Both the position numbers and the translations under genes were made by a program. Below the pieces are notes generated by a model. The model saw nothing but the letters and a program-made list of their open reading frames with translations, was not told where the DNA came from and ran no database searches. A DNA stretch of 64,000 nt from Paenibacillus tianmuensis (GTDB lineage Bacteria > Bacillota > Bacilli > Paenibacillales > NBRC-103111): the NCBI RefSeq assembly GCF_900100345.1, contig NZ_FMTT01000027.1, forward strand, positions 1 to 64,000. Reading direction: 5' to 3'. Within the stretch, counting starts at the first letter, position 1. Each line of letters begins with the position of its first letter. Shown here piece after piece: positions 51,005-59,183 of this stretch.

Positions 51005-52438
51005 ATGGGCAAGCGCTTTGATGTGATTATTGTAGGAGCCGGACCGGCGGGGATTTTTGCCGCTTATGAGCTGACGTTGAAAGCGCCTCACAAGCGCGTT
51101 TTGTTAATCGATAAAGGACACGATATCGCCAGCCGTCGGTGTCCAATTCTGGAGGAAAAAATCCGGCTCTGTCCTCCCCCGGCGGGGAAGAAGGAGTACG
51201 CGGGCTGTCTACCGGCCTGTTCGATCACGGGTGGGTTCGGCGGAGCGGGCGCTTACAGCGACGGGAAGTTCAACATTACGACGGAATTCGGCGGATGGCT
51301 GACCGATTATTTGCCGCCGGCGCAGGTGCTGGAGCTTATTGGTTACGTTGACGGTCTCAATCTGCAGCATGGCGCTCCTGATACGATCACCGACCCGATG
51401 ACCGAGGTCGTGCGCTCCATCGAGCAGCGCGGCTATGCGGCCGGACTCAAGCTTCTGCGGGCGCAGGTCAGGCATCTGGGCACCGAGAAAAATTTGGAAA
51501 TTTTGAAATCGATCAACGACTATCTGAAGCAGCATATCGAGATGCGATTCAAGACGGAAGTAGCCGACGTGCTGACGGTGAAAGAAGCGGAAGGTTACCG
51601 GGTACAAGGCGTCGTGCTGTCCAGCGGCGAGGAATTGGAGGCAGACGCTGTGATCGTCGTGCCGGGACGGGACGGTTCGGCGTGGCTTACGGAAATTCTC
51701 CGCAAGCGGCGCATCCCGATGTTCAATAACCAGGTGGACGTCGGCGTCCGGGTGGAGACGTCCGATGTCGTCATGCGCGAGATTAACGAGCACTTGTACG
51801 AGGGTAAATTTATTTTCAACACATCGGTCGGCACACGGGTGCGGACGTTCTGCAGCAATCCGTCGGGCCATGTCGTGGTTGAAAACCACAGCGGGGTTAT
51901 GGCGGCCAACGGGCATGCTTTCAAGGACCCGGCGCTCGGCTCGCTCAATACGAACTTCGCGCTGCTCGTCTCCCACCGGTTTACCGAACCGTTCGACAAG
52001 CCGAACGAGTACGCGCGGGAAATCTGCAAGCGGGCGAACGATTTGTCGGGCGGCGGCGTGATCGTTCAGAAGTATGGCGACATCATTCGCGGCCGGCGCT
52101 CGACGGTAGGGCGCATTCAGGAAGGGTTTCTGGAGCCGACGCTGAAGGAGGCCGTGCCTGGGGATTTGGGCCTCGTGCTCCCGTACAATACGATGAAAAG
52201 TCTGATCGAAATGGTCGAGGCGCTCGACAAAGTGACGCCAGGCATCGCATCGGAGCATACGCTGTTCTACGGCGTGGAGGCGAAGTTCTATTCGGCCCGG
52301 CCGAAACTGAACGAGCAGCTTGAAACGGTGATCGGTGGCTTGTACTGTGGCGGTGACGGCGCGGGCGTGACCCGGGGGTTGGCCCAAGCGGGCGCAGCCG
52401 GAGTGTGGATTGCCCGGTCCATTGTGGAGCGGATGTAG
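51005..52438 (+). CDS. FAD-dependent dehydrogenase (COG2509-type)
   Basis: 477 residues; GGAGGGAAAGCGAAG precedes ATG 51005. FAD-binding VIIVGAGPAGIFAAYEL at the start, a Cys-rich CPILEEKIRLCPPPAGKKEYAGCLPACS block near 45-75, GGFGGAGAYSDGKFNI, and the C-terminal GGLYCGGDGAGVTRGLAQAGAAGVWIARSI are the marks of this uncharacterised flavoprotein family. Control by a guanine-type riboswitch suggests a role in purine metabolism or salvage, such as oxidation of a purine or a linked cofactor. This is inference. Confidence 0.85.
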   Translation: MGKRFDVIIVGAGPAGIFAAYELTLKAPHKRVLLIDKGHDIASRRCPILEEKIRLCPPPAGKKEYAGCLPACSITGGFGGAGAYSDGKFNITTEFGGWLTDYLPPAQVLELIGYVDGLNLQHGAPDTITDPMTEVVRSIEQRGYAAGLKLLRAQVRHLGTEKNLEILKSINDYLKQHIEMRFKTEVADVLTVKEAEGYRVQGVVLSSGEELEADAVIVVPGRDGSAWLTEILRKRRIPMFNNQVDVGVRVETSDVVMREINEHLYEGKFIFNTSVGTRVRTFCSNPSGHVVVENHSGVMAANGHAFKDPALGSLNTNFALLVSHRFTEPFDKPNEYAREICKRANDLSGGGVIVQKYGDIIRGRRSTVGRIQEGFLEPTLKEAVPGDLGLVLPYNTMKSLIEMVEALDKVTPGIASEHTLFYGVEAKFYSARPKLNEQLETVIGGLYCGGDGAGVTRGLAQAGAAGVWIARSIVERM

Positions 52439-52477
52439 CGGAGACGACAGGCGAAAGAAGAAGCCGGAGGGCTGCTT

Positions 52478-52606
52478 ATGCGTTTGTTCGTGGAGGACCT
52501 GAGACGGGTGGTCGTAAGATCGGTTGAAACCAGCAAGGCGGCAGTCGTCACGGCCGGAGAAGGGGAGCTGACAGATCCAACATGCCCGTCTCAGCTTGAA
52601 GCGTAA
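52478..52606 (+). CDS. Possible 42-residue protein
   Basis: GGAGGG lies 6 bases before ATG 52478. The frame encodes a basic, then neutral peptide (MRLFVEDLRRVVVRSVETSK, ending in SQLEA). No family. The neighbouring hairpin AAGAACATG/CATGTTCTT (52634-52668) could end the dehydrogenase transcript. Confidence 0.35.
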   Translation: MRLFVEDLRRVVVRSVETSKAAVVTAGEGELTDPTCPSQLEA

Positions 52607-52685
52607 GCTGCTTGTTATCCGACGGCCATGATAAGAACATGTCCGCCCCCGGCAGGCATGTTCTTCACAGGTGGGGGAAGGCTAT

Positions 52686-53159
52686 CTATTGCCGCGAAAA
52701 GCCTTCTTCCGCTAAATACTCTTCGGCTTCCCCGTACGTCTCGAAGGCCGCTTCGAGACTCAAACCGGCATAGATGCACCACAGCTCGTTCTCATACAAC
52801 AGCATCAAGGTCTGCTTATCCGGACCGATCCAGCGCTCTTCGATTTCCGCGTCGCCGGTGACGGCTTGTTCCTTTACCGTCTTGGGCGCAAGGGAGCGGA
52901 TCGAGGCTTCGACAATCGAGCGGAGCGCATCTGCGGTGAAGTCCCGGATGTTCACCATCCCACGCTCATCGGTATCGTAACCGGACAGATGGCCGGCATA
53001 GACGAAGCCGTTGCCATTCGGATGCAAATGATAGACAACCGTCTTCTTGTCATAAGCGCTCTGCTCATAGTGATAGTTTACCCGGCCCAAGGACACGTTT
53101 TTTCTCTCCAACTCCGCAAACGATTCGATCACGGCAATCTTTTCCTCAAACGTCAGCAT
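52686..53159 (-). CDS. Hypothetical cytosolic protein (157 aa)
   Basis: ATG at 53159 behind GGAAGAGG; the frame also extends to 53216. The alpha/beta sequence has VNYHYEQSAYDKKTVVYHLHPNGNGFVYAG and an acidic C-terminus (YGEAEEYLAEEGFS). It resembles small uncharacterised Firmicutes proteins, without a domain I can name. Bases 53160-53383 contain only the promoter region of the glutamate dehydrogenase gene. Confidence 0.7.
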   Translation of the reverse strand: MLTFEEKIAVIESFAELERKNVSLGRVNYHYEQSAYDKKTVVYHLHPNGNGFVYAGHLSGYDTDERGMVNIRDFTADALRSIVEASIRSLAPKTVKEQAVTGDAEIEERWIGPDKQTLMLLYENELWCIYAGLSLEAAFETYGEAEEYLAEEGFSRQ

Positions 53160-53383
53160 GATTTCCTCTTCCCGTCGTACAAATTTTGGGTATACGTCAG
53201 CTATATTATACATCATTATTAAAATAAAAATAACATATGATGAAAGGTTTATTAAGGTTTTCTGATAATTTTTCGAATATTGTCAAAAAAAACGGTTGAA
53301 AGTGAAAGTCGATCCCTATAAAATAAAGAACAACTCATTATTTCAGTATTACGTTAAAGCATAGAAGGAGATGGAGAGAATCG

Positions 53384-54646
53384 ATGACTGTTACTACATT
53401 GACTGCAGAAAATCTAAACCCGTTTAAAATTGCTCAAAGGCAAATCGAGCATGCGGCTTCTCTGTTAAACTTGCCCAAAGAGGTCGTGGAAATTTTGAAG
53501 CACCCGAAACGGGTGCTGTCCGTCACGTTCCCCGTGAAGATGGACAACGGCCAAGTCCGTGTGTTTGAAGGCTACCGTTCTCAGCATAACGATGCGGTCG
53601 GTCCGACGAAGGGCGGCATCCGGTTCCATCCGGACGTGACGCTGGATGAGGTTAAGGCGCTGTCGATGTGGATGAGCTTCAAATGCGGCGTTGTCGGCCT
53701 CCCGTACGGCGGCGGCAAGGGCGGAGTCATCTGCGACCCGCGCGAAATGAGCAAGGGCGAGCTGGAGCGCGTCAGCCGGGGATTCATGGAAGCAATCGCC
53801 GATATCGTCGGACCGGAGAAAGACATTCCGGCGCCGGACGTGTACACGACCCCGCAAATTATGGGCTGGATGATGGATACGTTCAGCCGTTTGAAGGGCT
53901 TCAACAGCCCGGGCGTCATTACCGGCAAGCCGCTGATTATCGGGGGCTCCAAGGGAAGAAACGAAGCGACGGCCCGCGGCTGCGTCTTTGCGATTCAAGA
54001 GGCGATGAAGGATATGGGCAAGACGCCGGAAGGCGCGACGGTAGCCATTCAAGGCTTCGGCAACGCCGGCCGGATTTCGGCGAAGCTGCTGTCGGAGCTG
54101 GGCTGCCGCATTGTGGCCGTCAGCGACTCGCGTGGCGCGATTTACGACCCGCAGGGACTGGATTTGAACCGCGTGGAGCAACTGAAGGATCAGGGAGACC
54201 TGTCCGCATACGGCGCGTCGTTCGCTATTCAACCGGAGAAGCTGCTGGAACTGGATGTCGATATTTTGGTGCCGGCCGCGCTTGAGAATGTCATTACATC
54301 GGCAAATGCCGCTCAGATCAAGGCAAGTATCGTAGCGGAAGCGGCCAACGGACCGACGACGCCGGAAGCGGACGAAATTTTGTTCGGCAATGGCGTGAAG
54401 GTGATTCCGGATATTTTGGCGAATGCCGGCGGCGTGACGGTTTCCTACTTCGAATGGGTTCAGAACCTGATGAACTATTACTGGGGCGAAGAAGAGGTAA
54501 ACCTCAAGCTCAAGACGGCGATGACGGAAGCTTATCGCGCGGTTCAAGATTTGGCAACCCAATACAAAACCGATCTGCGTACGGCCGCTTACATGATCTC
54601 GATGGAGCGGATTTCCAAAGCGATGGAAGCCCGCGGCTGGGTGTAA
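53384..54646 (+). CDS. gudB: Glu/Leu/Phe/Val-type glutamate dehydrogenase
   Basis: 420 residues; GAAGGAG upstream. It deaminates glutamate to 2-oxoglutarate with NAD(P). Motifs include GPTKGGIRFHPDVTLDEVKALSMWMSFKCGVVGLPYGGGKGGV (substrate lysine) and the NAD fold VAIQGFGNAGRISAKLLSELGC, then EAANGPTTPEAD. The length and NAD-type fingerprint match Bacillus RocG/GudB; the symbol is by similarity and rocG is equally possible. Confidence 0.93.
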   Translation: MTVTTLTAENLNPFKIAQRQIEHAASLLNLPKEVVEILKHPKRVLSVTFPVKMDNGQVRVFEGYRSQHNDAVGPTKGGIRFHPDVTLDEVKALSMWMSFKCGVVGLPYGGGKGGVICDPREMSKGELERVSRGFMEAIADIVGPEKDIPAPDVYTTPQIMGWMMDTFSRLKGFNSPGVITGKPLIIGGSKGRNEATARGCVFAIQEAMKDMGKTPEGATVAIQGFGNAGRISAKLLSELGCRIVAVSDSRGAIYDPQGLDLNRVEQLKDQGDLSAYGASFAIQPEKLLELDVDILVPAALENVITSANAAQIKASIVAEAANGPTTPEADEILFGNGVKVIPDILANAGGVTVSYFEWVQNLMNYYWGEEEVNLKLKTAMTEAYRAVQDLATQYKTDLRTAAYMISMERISKAMEARGWV

Positions 54647-54927
54647 ACGCATAGGCTGAATCGAATGTTCAATAAATCATCGCCGCCGGCGGCCGAGTAC
54701 CTTGCCTTGGTACAGAAGCGCTGGCGGCGATTGGCGTTCATGGGGCAGCGCGGTTCCTTCTGTGAAAATAGGGAGTTGAACCTGTTCGTAGGTTCATTCG
54801 TCTACAATATAAGGGTCCTTCTGTCCAATGACATCTGGAGCCGCACTTAGGCACTGTATGCCGAAAACGGGTAGGAAGCTCGGCGCTACGATCATGGGTG
54901 AACCTAAATGATATTGGAGTTGAAGAG

Positions 54928-55026
54928 ATGAAGTTTTTGAAAAACGTTATCCTCATCGTGCTCAGCTGCATCGTTAGCTACTGGCTCGTTGGCGGGGCGT
55001 TTGTCGAATTGTTTTTCCGTATGTAA
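54928..55026 (+). CDS. Tiny membrane protein (32 aa)
   Basis: TTGGAG lies 8 bases before ATG 54928. The peptide MKFLKNVILIVLSCIVSYWL is a single membrane helix with a short C-terminus (VELFFRM). A strong terminator follows. Function unknown. The preceding 54647-54927 has no recognisable feature. Confidence 0.55.
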   Translation: MKFLKNVILIVLSCIVSYWLVGGAFVELFFRM

Positions 55027-55042
55027 CAACAGGCTGGGTCAG

Positions 55043-55077
55043 AAAAAACCCTCCGCTTCAAGCGGAGGGTTTTTTCG
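55043..55077. terminator. Bidirectional terminator
   Basis: AAAAAACCCTCCGCTT and AAGCGGAGGGTTTTTT form a perfect stem, ending both the small membrane protein and dapA. Confidence 0.95.
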
Positions 55078-55117
55078 TGCGTCGTTTTTGTCCGGATCGT
55101 CGGTTTATTGTACCGAC

Positions 55118-55990
55118 TTACCGGCTTAAATACGCTTCGAGCTCCTGCCGGAGCTTTGCGCTGATGCCGGTCATCGGCAGGCGGAGAGCCTCCGAGGCGA
55201 TAATGCCCTGATGAGCCAGAACCCACTTGACCGGCGCCGGACTAGATTCCCGGAAAAGAAGCCGGATGAGCGGAAGCAGTCCTTCGAACGTTTGTTTCGC
55301 TCCGTTCAAGTCTCCTTCGGCGAACTGCCGGTGCACTTCGACGAAAGCTTCCGGCGCCACGTTGGCGGCGGTGAGGATGCCGCCCTTGGCCCCGCAGCAA
55401 AGCATGGCGTAAGCGTAGGAGTCGTCGCCGCACAGCACCGGTTTGCTGTTCAAACAGGACAATTCCGTAAGCAGCTGAATGCCGCCGGAACTGTCCTTCA
55501 GACCGATCACCCCGTCCAGCTCCAGGATGGCTCCGGCCGTCAGCGCCGTCAGCCCCACCCCGGCACGCGACGGGTTGTCGTAGGCGATGACGGGAATGCC
55601 GACCTCCGCCGCTTTGCGGAAATGGGCGGCGATGCCTTCCTGCGACGGGCGGTTATAGTAAGGGACAACGACAAGCACGGCATCCGCGCCAAGCCACCCC
55701 GCAAGCTCCGTACGCTTCACGGTCGAAGCGGTATCGTTCGTTCCGGTGCCGACGATGACCGGAAGTTTCCCGCCGACTGCGTTCTTGGCGGTCTTCACCA
55801 AAGCTTCGACTTCTTCCCATGCTACCGTCGGCGATTCTCCTGTCGTCCCGTTGACGACCAGGCCATGGATGCCGCGGTCCGCAAGCCAGCGAACGTGACG
55901 CTCGAATGAAGCTAGATCTACGGCGCCGTTACTGTCGAACGGGGTGACGATCGGGACGTAAACACCAGTTAGCTGCTCTTGGGTTAGCAT
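55118..55990 (-). CDS. dapA: 4-Hydroxy-tetrahydrodipicolinate synthase
   Basis: 290 residues; GGAGGAATG upstream. It condenses pyruvate and aspartate semialdehyde in lysine/diaminopimelate synthesis. TIM-barrel motifs: GVYVPIVTPFDSNGAVDL, VVNGTTGESPTV, and Schiff-base Lys in VIGLKDSSGG near 161 with YYNRPSQEG. Monocistronic, divergent from a LysR gene. As the family also includes N-acetylneuraminate lyase and related aldolases, the symbol is likely but not certain. Confidence 0.85.
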   Translation of the reverse strand: MLTQEQLTGVYVPIVTPFDSNGAVDLASFERHVRWLADRGIHGLVVNGTTGESPTVAWEEVEALVKTAKNAVGGKLPVIVGTGTNDTASTVKRTELAGWLGADAVLVVVPYYNRPSQEGIAAHFRKAAEVGIPVIAYDNPSRAGVGLTALTAGAILELDGVIGLKDSSGGIQLLTELSCLNSKPVLCGDDSYAYAMLCCGAKGGILTAANVAPEAFVEVHRQFAEGDLNGAKQTFEGLLPLIRLLFRESSPAPVKWVLAHQGIIASEALRLPMTGISAKLRQELEAYLSR

Positions 55991-56068
55991 TTTTTACATT
56001 CCTCCATGGGTTTGAATAATTTGGTTTGGCTCTACTTTACCATGGTTTGAATCATCGGAGTTAGCTAT

Positions 56069-56100
56069 AATAAGTGATAATCATCATCAATAATATTGAT
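56069..56100. promoter_or_regulatory. Fur-like inverted element between dapA and lysR
   Basis: TGATAATCATCATCA near 56074 is one base off the Fur consensus TGATAATNATTATCA, and ATAATATTGAT follows. It may be a Fur box or a LysR-type T-N11-A element for the divergent pair. Confidence 0.4.
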
Positions 56101-56118
56101 CATAGGAGCGAAGACCAC

Positions 56119-56991
56119 ATGGAGCTGACGTATCTCCAGACGTTTCGCGAGGTGGCTAAACGTCAGAGCTTTACCCGGGCGGCCGAGGAGCTCGGCTATG
56201 CGCAATCCAGCGTCACGATGCAAATTCAGAAGCTGGAGCGGGAATACGGCGTTTCCTTGTTCGAGCGTCACGGCCGGCAGCTTCGGCTTACGCCGCCCGG
56301 TGAAGTGCTGCTGAAGCTCGCCGGGCAGATGCTGGATTTGTACGCGCAATCCAAAGAAATCGTCGGGAATCAGGTTGGCGGGACATTGACGATCGGCGCA
56401 ATCGATTCGCTGGCGGCCTACTACCTTCCTCCCTATTTGCATCATCTGAGGGAACGGTTTCCTGAATTGAACATCCATATCCAAGCGGAACGCGAATCGC
56501 TGATCGTCAGCAAAGTGAAGGAGGGGGAATTCGATATCGGGCTGCTGCTCGACGGCAAGCCGGCCGACCCGGCTCTTCGCTGCGAGACGATCCGGGAAGA
56601 GCCTCTGGTGCTGATCGCGCCGCCCGGCCATCCGCTTACGCAGTTATCCGGCGGTGTAGGCGTGGATGATCTGAATGGAGTCGAGCTGATCATGTCGGAG
56701 GAAAGCTGCAATTACCGGGGCATGTTCGAGAACGTATTAAGAGCGCACAACATCTCGTTTCTCATCCGTTTTGAGCTGGGCAACCCCGAGGCGATCAAGC
56801 AGTGCGTGATGAACGGGCTCGGCGTGGCCCTCCTTCCGCAGATCGTCGTTGAAGAGGAGGTACGGCGCGGGCGCCTCCAGGCGCTGCCCTTTGCCCACCC
56901 CGATATCCGGTTCGATCTGCAGATGTTTGTCCATCCTAAAAAATGGATGTCGCAGCCGTTGCTTGCGTTTATCCGTCTGCTGAAGCCATGA
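56119..56991 (+). CDS. LysR-family transcriptional regulator
   Basis: 290 residues from ATG 56119 (AGGAGCG upstream; the frame also opens at 56074). The N-terminal winged helix has TYLQTFREVAKRQSFTRAAEELGYAQSSVTMQIQKLEREYGVSLFERHGR, and the effector domain runs to the end. It is divergent from dapA and may regulate it. Ligand unknown. Confidence 0.9.
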   Translation: MELTYLQTFREVAKRQSFTRAAEELGYAQSSVTMQIQKLEREYGVSLFERHGRQLRLTPPGEVLLKLAGQMLDLYAQSKEIVGNQVGGTLTIGAIDSLAAYYLPPYLHHLRERFPELNIHIQAERESLIVSKVKEGEFDIGLLLDGKPADPALRCETIREEPLVLIAPPGHPLTQLSGGVGVDDLNGVELIMSEESCNYRGMFENVLRAHNISFLIRFELGNPEAIKQCVMNGLGVALLPQIVVEEEVRRGRLQALPFAHPDIRFDLQMFVHPKKWMSQPLLAFIRLLKP

Positions 56992-57080
56992 GCGAATCTA
57001 TGTAGTTGAAGAAATGCCAAAAAGGGGAGTTCGCAATGAACCCCCTTCCCGGATGCCTGTGCATGTGCTTGAAGAAAAGA

Positions 57081-57101
57081 GCCCGGGCCTTGTGCCCCGG
57101 A
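57081..57101 (-). terminator. Terminator of the yjcZ-like gene
   Basis: On the minus strand CCGGGGC-ACAAG-GCCCGGG-like stem followed by TCTTTTCTT. Confidence 0.6.
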
Positions 57102-57200
57102 TTAGAACCAGAAAGTACAAGATACGATGACCAACAAAATAAACAATACGAGGATTACGCCCGTAGAAGTAAATCCGCCGAACCCTTTTACGCAGCTCAT
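57102..57200 (-). CDS. YjcZ-family sporulation protein (32 aa)
   Basis: ATG at 57200 behind GGAAGGGGG. It encodes MSCVKGFGGFTSTG, then a single helix LVLFILLVIVSCTFWF. The Gly-rich start plus 'VLFILLVIV' is the YjcZ pattern of tiny spore-associated membrane proteins in Bacillales. Molecular role unknown. Confidence 0.85.
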   Translation of the reverse strand: MSCVKGFGGFTSTGVILVLFILLVIVSCTFWF

Positions 57201-57407
57201 GTATACATCCCCCTTCCGTTTGACCTAGTATACCTTATGATGGTCATTTGCCCCTTGATTGGGTGGGCGGGAAAATGTGCATTAGCGGAGAAGCCAAAGG
57301 ACAGGGACTCTTTTGATCGCTTAAGGAATTCATTGTTCTAGCTTCTTAAGACTCAGGCTGACTGCTTTCAATCGGGTGAAGCGCTCGGCGTAACGGCATT
57401 AGCCTCG

Positions 57408-57908
57408 TTAGATAAGCGGTTGCATGCCGCTCTCCAGCCAATCTTCCCGTGTCGGGCCGTAGATGTCCGGAACCCTGAGCCCGGCTTGGCGCATCAGGAC
57501 GGCCATTTGGCCCCGGTGATGAATCTGATGCTGGATTAGAATCCGCAAGGTCAGGCCATTCGGCCATGTATTGCCGTACATTTCCGTCGTTTCTGCCAGC
57601 TTGGCGTCCGTCCACTGCGTTTGAACCGCATTCCCAGCTGCTTGCGAGGCGTTCCGGTAAGCTTCCGCGATCGCAGCCGCCGAGGCCGGTGCATGCTGGT
57701 CGTCTCCCGCCGATGCGAATTCCAAGCCGGTCCGCGACAGCATCTCGTGCACCGTCGTCGTCAAATGCCAGGCAAGCTGCCCAAGCGTCCGATGGTCCGG
57801 AGCGATCGCCTGATTCAGGGCTTCGTCGGTTAAGGTATCCATGACCCTCTGTGTAGCGGCAGCCTCTTGCTGCCATTCGGCGATAAAATCAGCTGTTTTG
57901 ACAAACAT
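57408..57908 (-). CDS. DinB-family protein
   Basis: 166 residues from the ATG at 57908 (GGGAGGAATTC upstream). A four-helix bundle with metal-binding His residues in TLGQLAWHLTTTVHEML and IQHQIHHRGQMAVLMRQAG. DinB-like proteins are often thiol-dependent transferases or of unknown role. It lies 73 bases behind a WYL regulator in the same direction, which may control it. Confidence 0.88.
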   Translation of the reverse strand: MFVKTADFIAEWQQEAAATQRVMDTLTDEALNQAIAPDHRTLGQLAWHLTTTVHEMLSRTGLEFASAGDDQHAPASAAAIAEAYRNASQAAGNAVQTQWTDAKLAETTEMYGNTWPNGLTLRILIQHQIHHRGQMAVLMRQAGLRVPDIYGPTREDWLESGMQPLI

Positions 57909-57981
57909 TTCGAATTCCTCCCTGCGCTCGCAATTTAGCGTTACCACTTTACGATAACATGCATTCCCTGACAGCTGTATG

Positions 57982-58923
57982 TCAGGGTTGCTCGTAGAGC
58001 CGCGCGATGGCGAGCGCTTCCTCCCGCACCCGGCTGGCAACGGCTTCCGGCTCCAGCACCTTCACATCGGCGCCATAGGACAGCAGATGGGCGTACGTCC
58101 AGAGCGCGTCCGGATGGGAAGCTCGGACAATGAGTGTTCCGTCTAGGCCGTACTCAATCTGCTCGGGCTTGTAATAATCCTCCACAGGGACCCGTACCTT
58201 TGAGGTGAATTGCAGCACGAGATTCACGGAATGGGGAGAATCGCGCCGCATCCAGCGGCTATCCAACTCTTCCGTCGGCAGCTGGCGAGGTTCGAACGTC
58301 TCCGTTCCGGCTTGCAAGTTCCGCATCCGCGACAGCCGGAATATCCGAAAGTCTTCCCGCAGCCGGCAATAGCCGTACATATACCATACGTAGCCTTTAA
58401 GCACCACGCTCATCGGTTCGCACTGACGCTCGGCCTGCTCTCCTTTCCCGTTCGTATACGCAAAGGCGGTAAGCCGGTGATCGCGGATTGCTTGCCGCAG
58501 CGTCTCCAGCTTTTCTTTATTGGCGGTACCGCTCCTCCAGGGGTTCATATCGATAATGATCTGCTTGGATGCGTCTGTTACGCTTCCTTGCTCGGATTTC
58601 GCCAGAAGCGCGCCGACTTTGTCCAGCAAACTGCCGAAATGCCGGTCGTCCAAGGTGGTCTGCATGCCGCGTAACGCAACGATGAGCGACTGAAGCTCGT
58701 CGAAGGACAGGAGCTGACGATCCAGCCGGTAGCGGTCCGTAATCTCGTAGCCGCCGGTCGGACCGGCGTAAGAAACGATCGGAATCCCCGCTTGGTTGAT
58801 TGCCTCGATGTCCCGGTACACCGTCCGCAGCGACACTTCGAAGCGCTCAGACAATTCTTTGGCGCTTACCCGTTTGCGGTTAAGCAGCAGCATGGTGATG
58901 GCCAACAGCCGGTCGAGTTTCAT
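57982..58923 (-). CDS. HTH-WYL-domain transcriptional regulator (YafY-type)
   Basis: 313 residues. The N-terminal HTH_11 (MKLDRLLAITMLLLNRKRVSAKELSERFEVSLRTVYRDIEAI) is followed by a WYL domain (about 140-220, with VLKGYVWYMYGYCRLREDFRIFRLSRM). WYL domains may bind nucleotides or nucleic acid. It probably controls the downstream DinB gene. A GNAT fragment lies divergently. Confidence 0.9.
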   Translation of the reverse strand: MKLDRLLAITMLLLNRKRVSAKELSERFEVSLRTVYRDIEAINQAGIPIVSYAGPTGGYEITDRYRLDRQLLSFDELQSLIVALRGMQTTLDDRHFGSLLDKVGALLAKSEQGSVTDASKQIIIDMNPWRSGTANKEKLETLRQAIRDHRLTAFAYTNGKGEQAERQCEPMSVVLKGYVWYMYGYCRLREDFRIFRLSRMRNLQAGTETFEPRQLPTEELDSRWMRRDSPHSVNLVLQFTSKVRVPVEDYYKPEQIEYGLDGTLIVRASHPDALWTYAHLLSYGADVKVLEPEAVASRVREEALAIARLYEQP

Positions 58924-58970
58924 AAAATTGCAGCCGTCCTTTGTTCCCGACTTGATGTCGGTTGGTGATC

Positions 58971-59156
58971 ATGCCTAATTCTCCGTACAGTCAGCCGAAT
59001 CCTTTTCATAGAGGCGGCAAGTTGCTTTTTAACGAATGCCACCCTTCCAAGAGGGTGGTTGAAAAAGCGGGCTTCGAGCATCGGCGAAGGGTCACCTTGT
59101 TGGATCAATGCGAGTACGATTATTTCGTTTTAAGCAAAGCAAAAGAGCGCCGTTAA
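58971..59156 (+). pseudogene. GNAT acetyltransferase C-terminal fragment
   Basis: 61 codons from ATG 58971 read NECHPSKRVVEKAGFEHRRRV, then an aspartate and YDYFVLSK. This is the last beta strand and 'N.xS...vxEKxGF' motif of GNAT acetyltransferases, without the acetyl-CoA-binding core. Terminated by the hairpin at 59142-59165. Not expected to be functional. Confidence 0.6.
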
Positions 59157-59165
59157 GCGCTCTTT
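59142..59165. terminator. Bidirectional terminator
   Basis: AAAGAGCGC (59142-59150) pairs with GCGCTCTTT (59157-59165). Confidence 0.85.
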
Positions 59166-59183
59166 CTTGGTCGATAGACGGGA

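Noticed and set aside
51209-52387. 392-codon minus-strand frame across the FAD dehydrogenase
   Set aside because: Codon-bias shadow of the real gene.
53465-54652. 395-codon minus-strand frame across glutamate dehydrogenase
   Set aside because: Codon-bias shadow; no protein features.
57006-57341. 111-codon plus-strand frame opposite the YjcZ gene
   Set aside because: The opposite strand encodes the well-supported 32-residue YjcZ protein with ribosome site and terminator.
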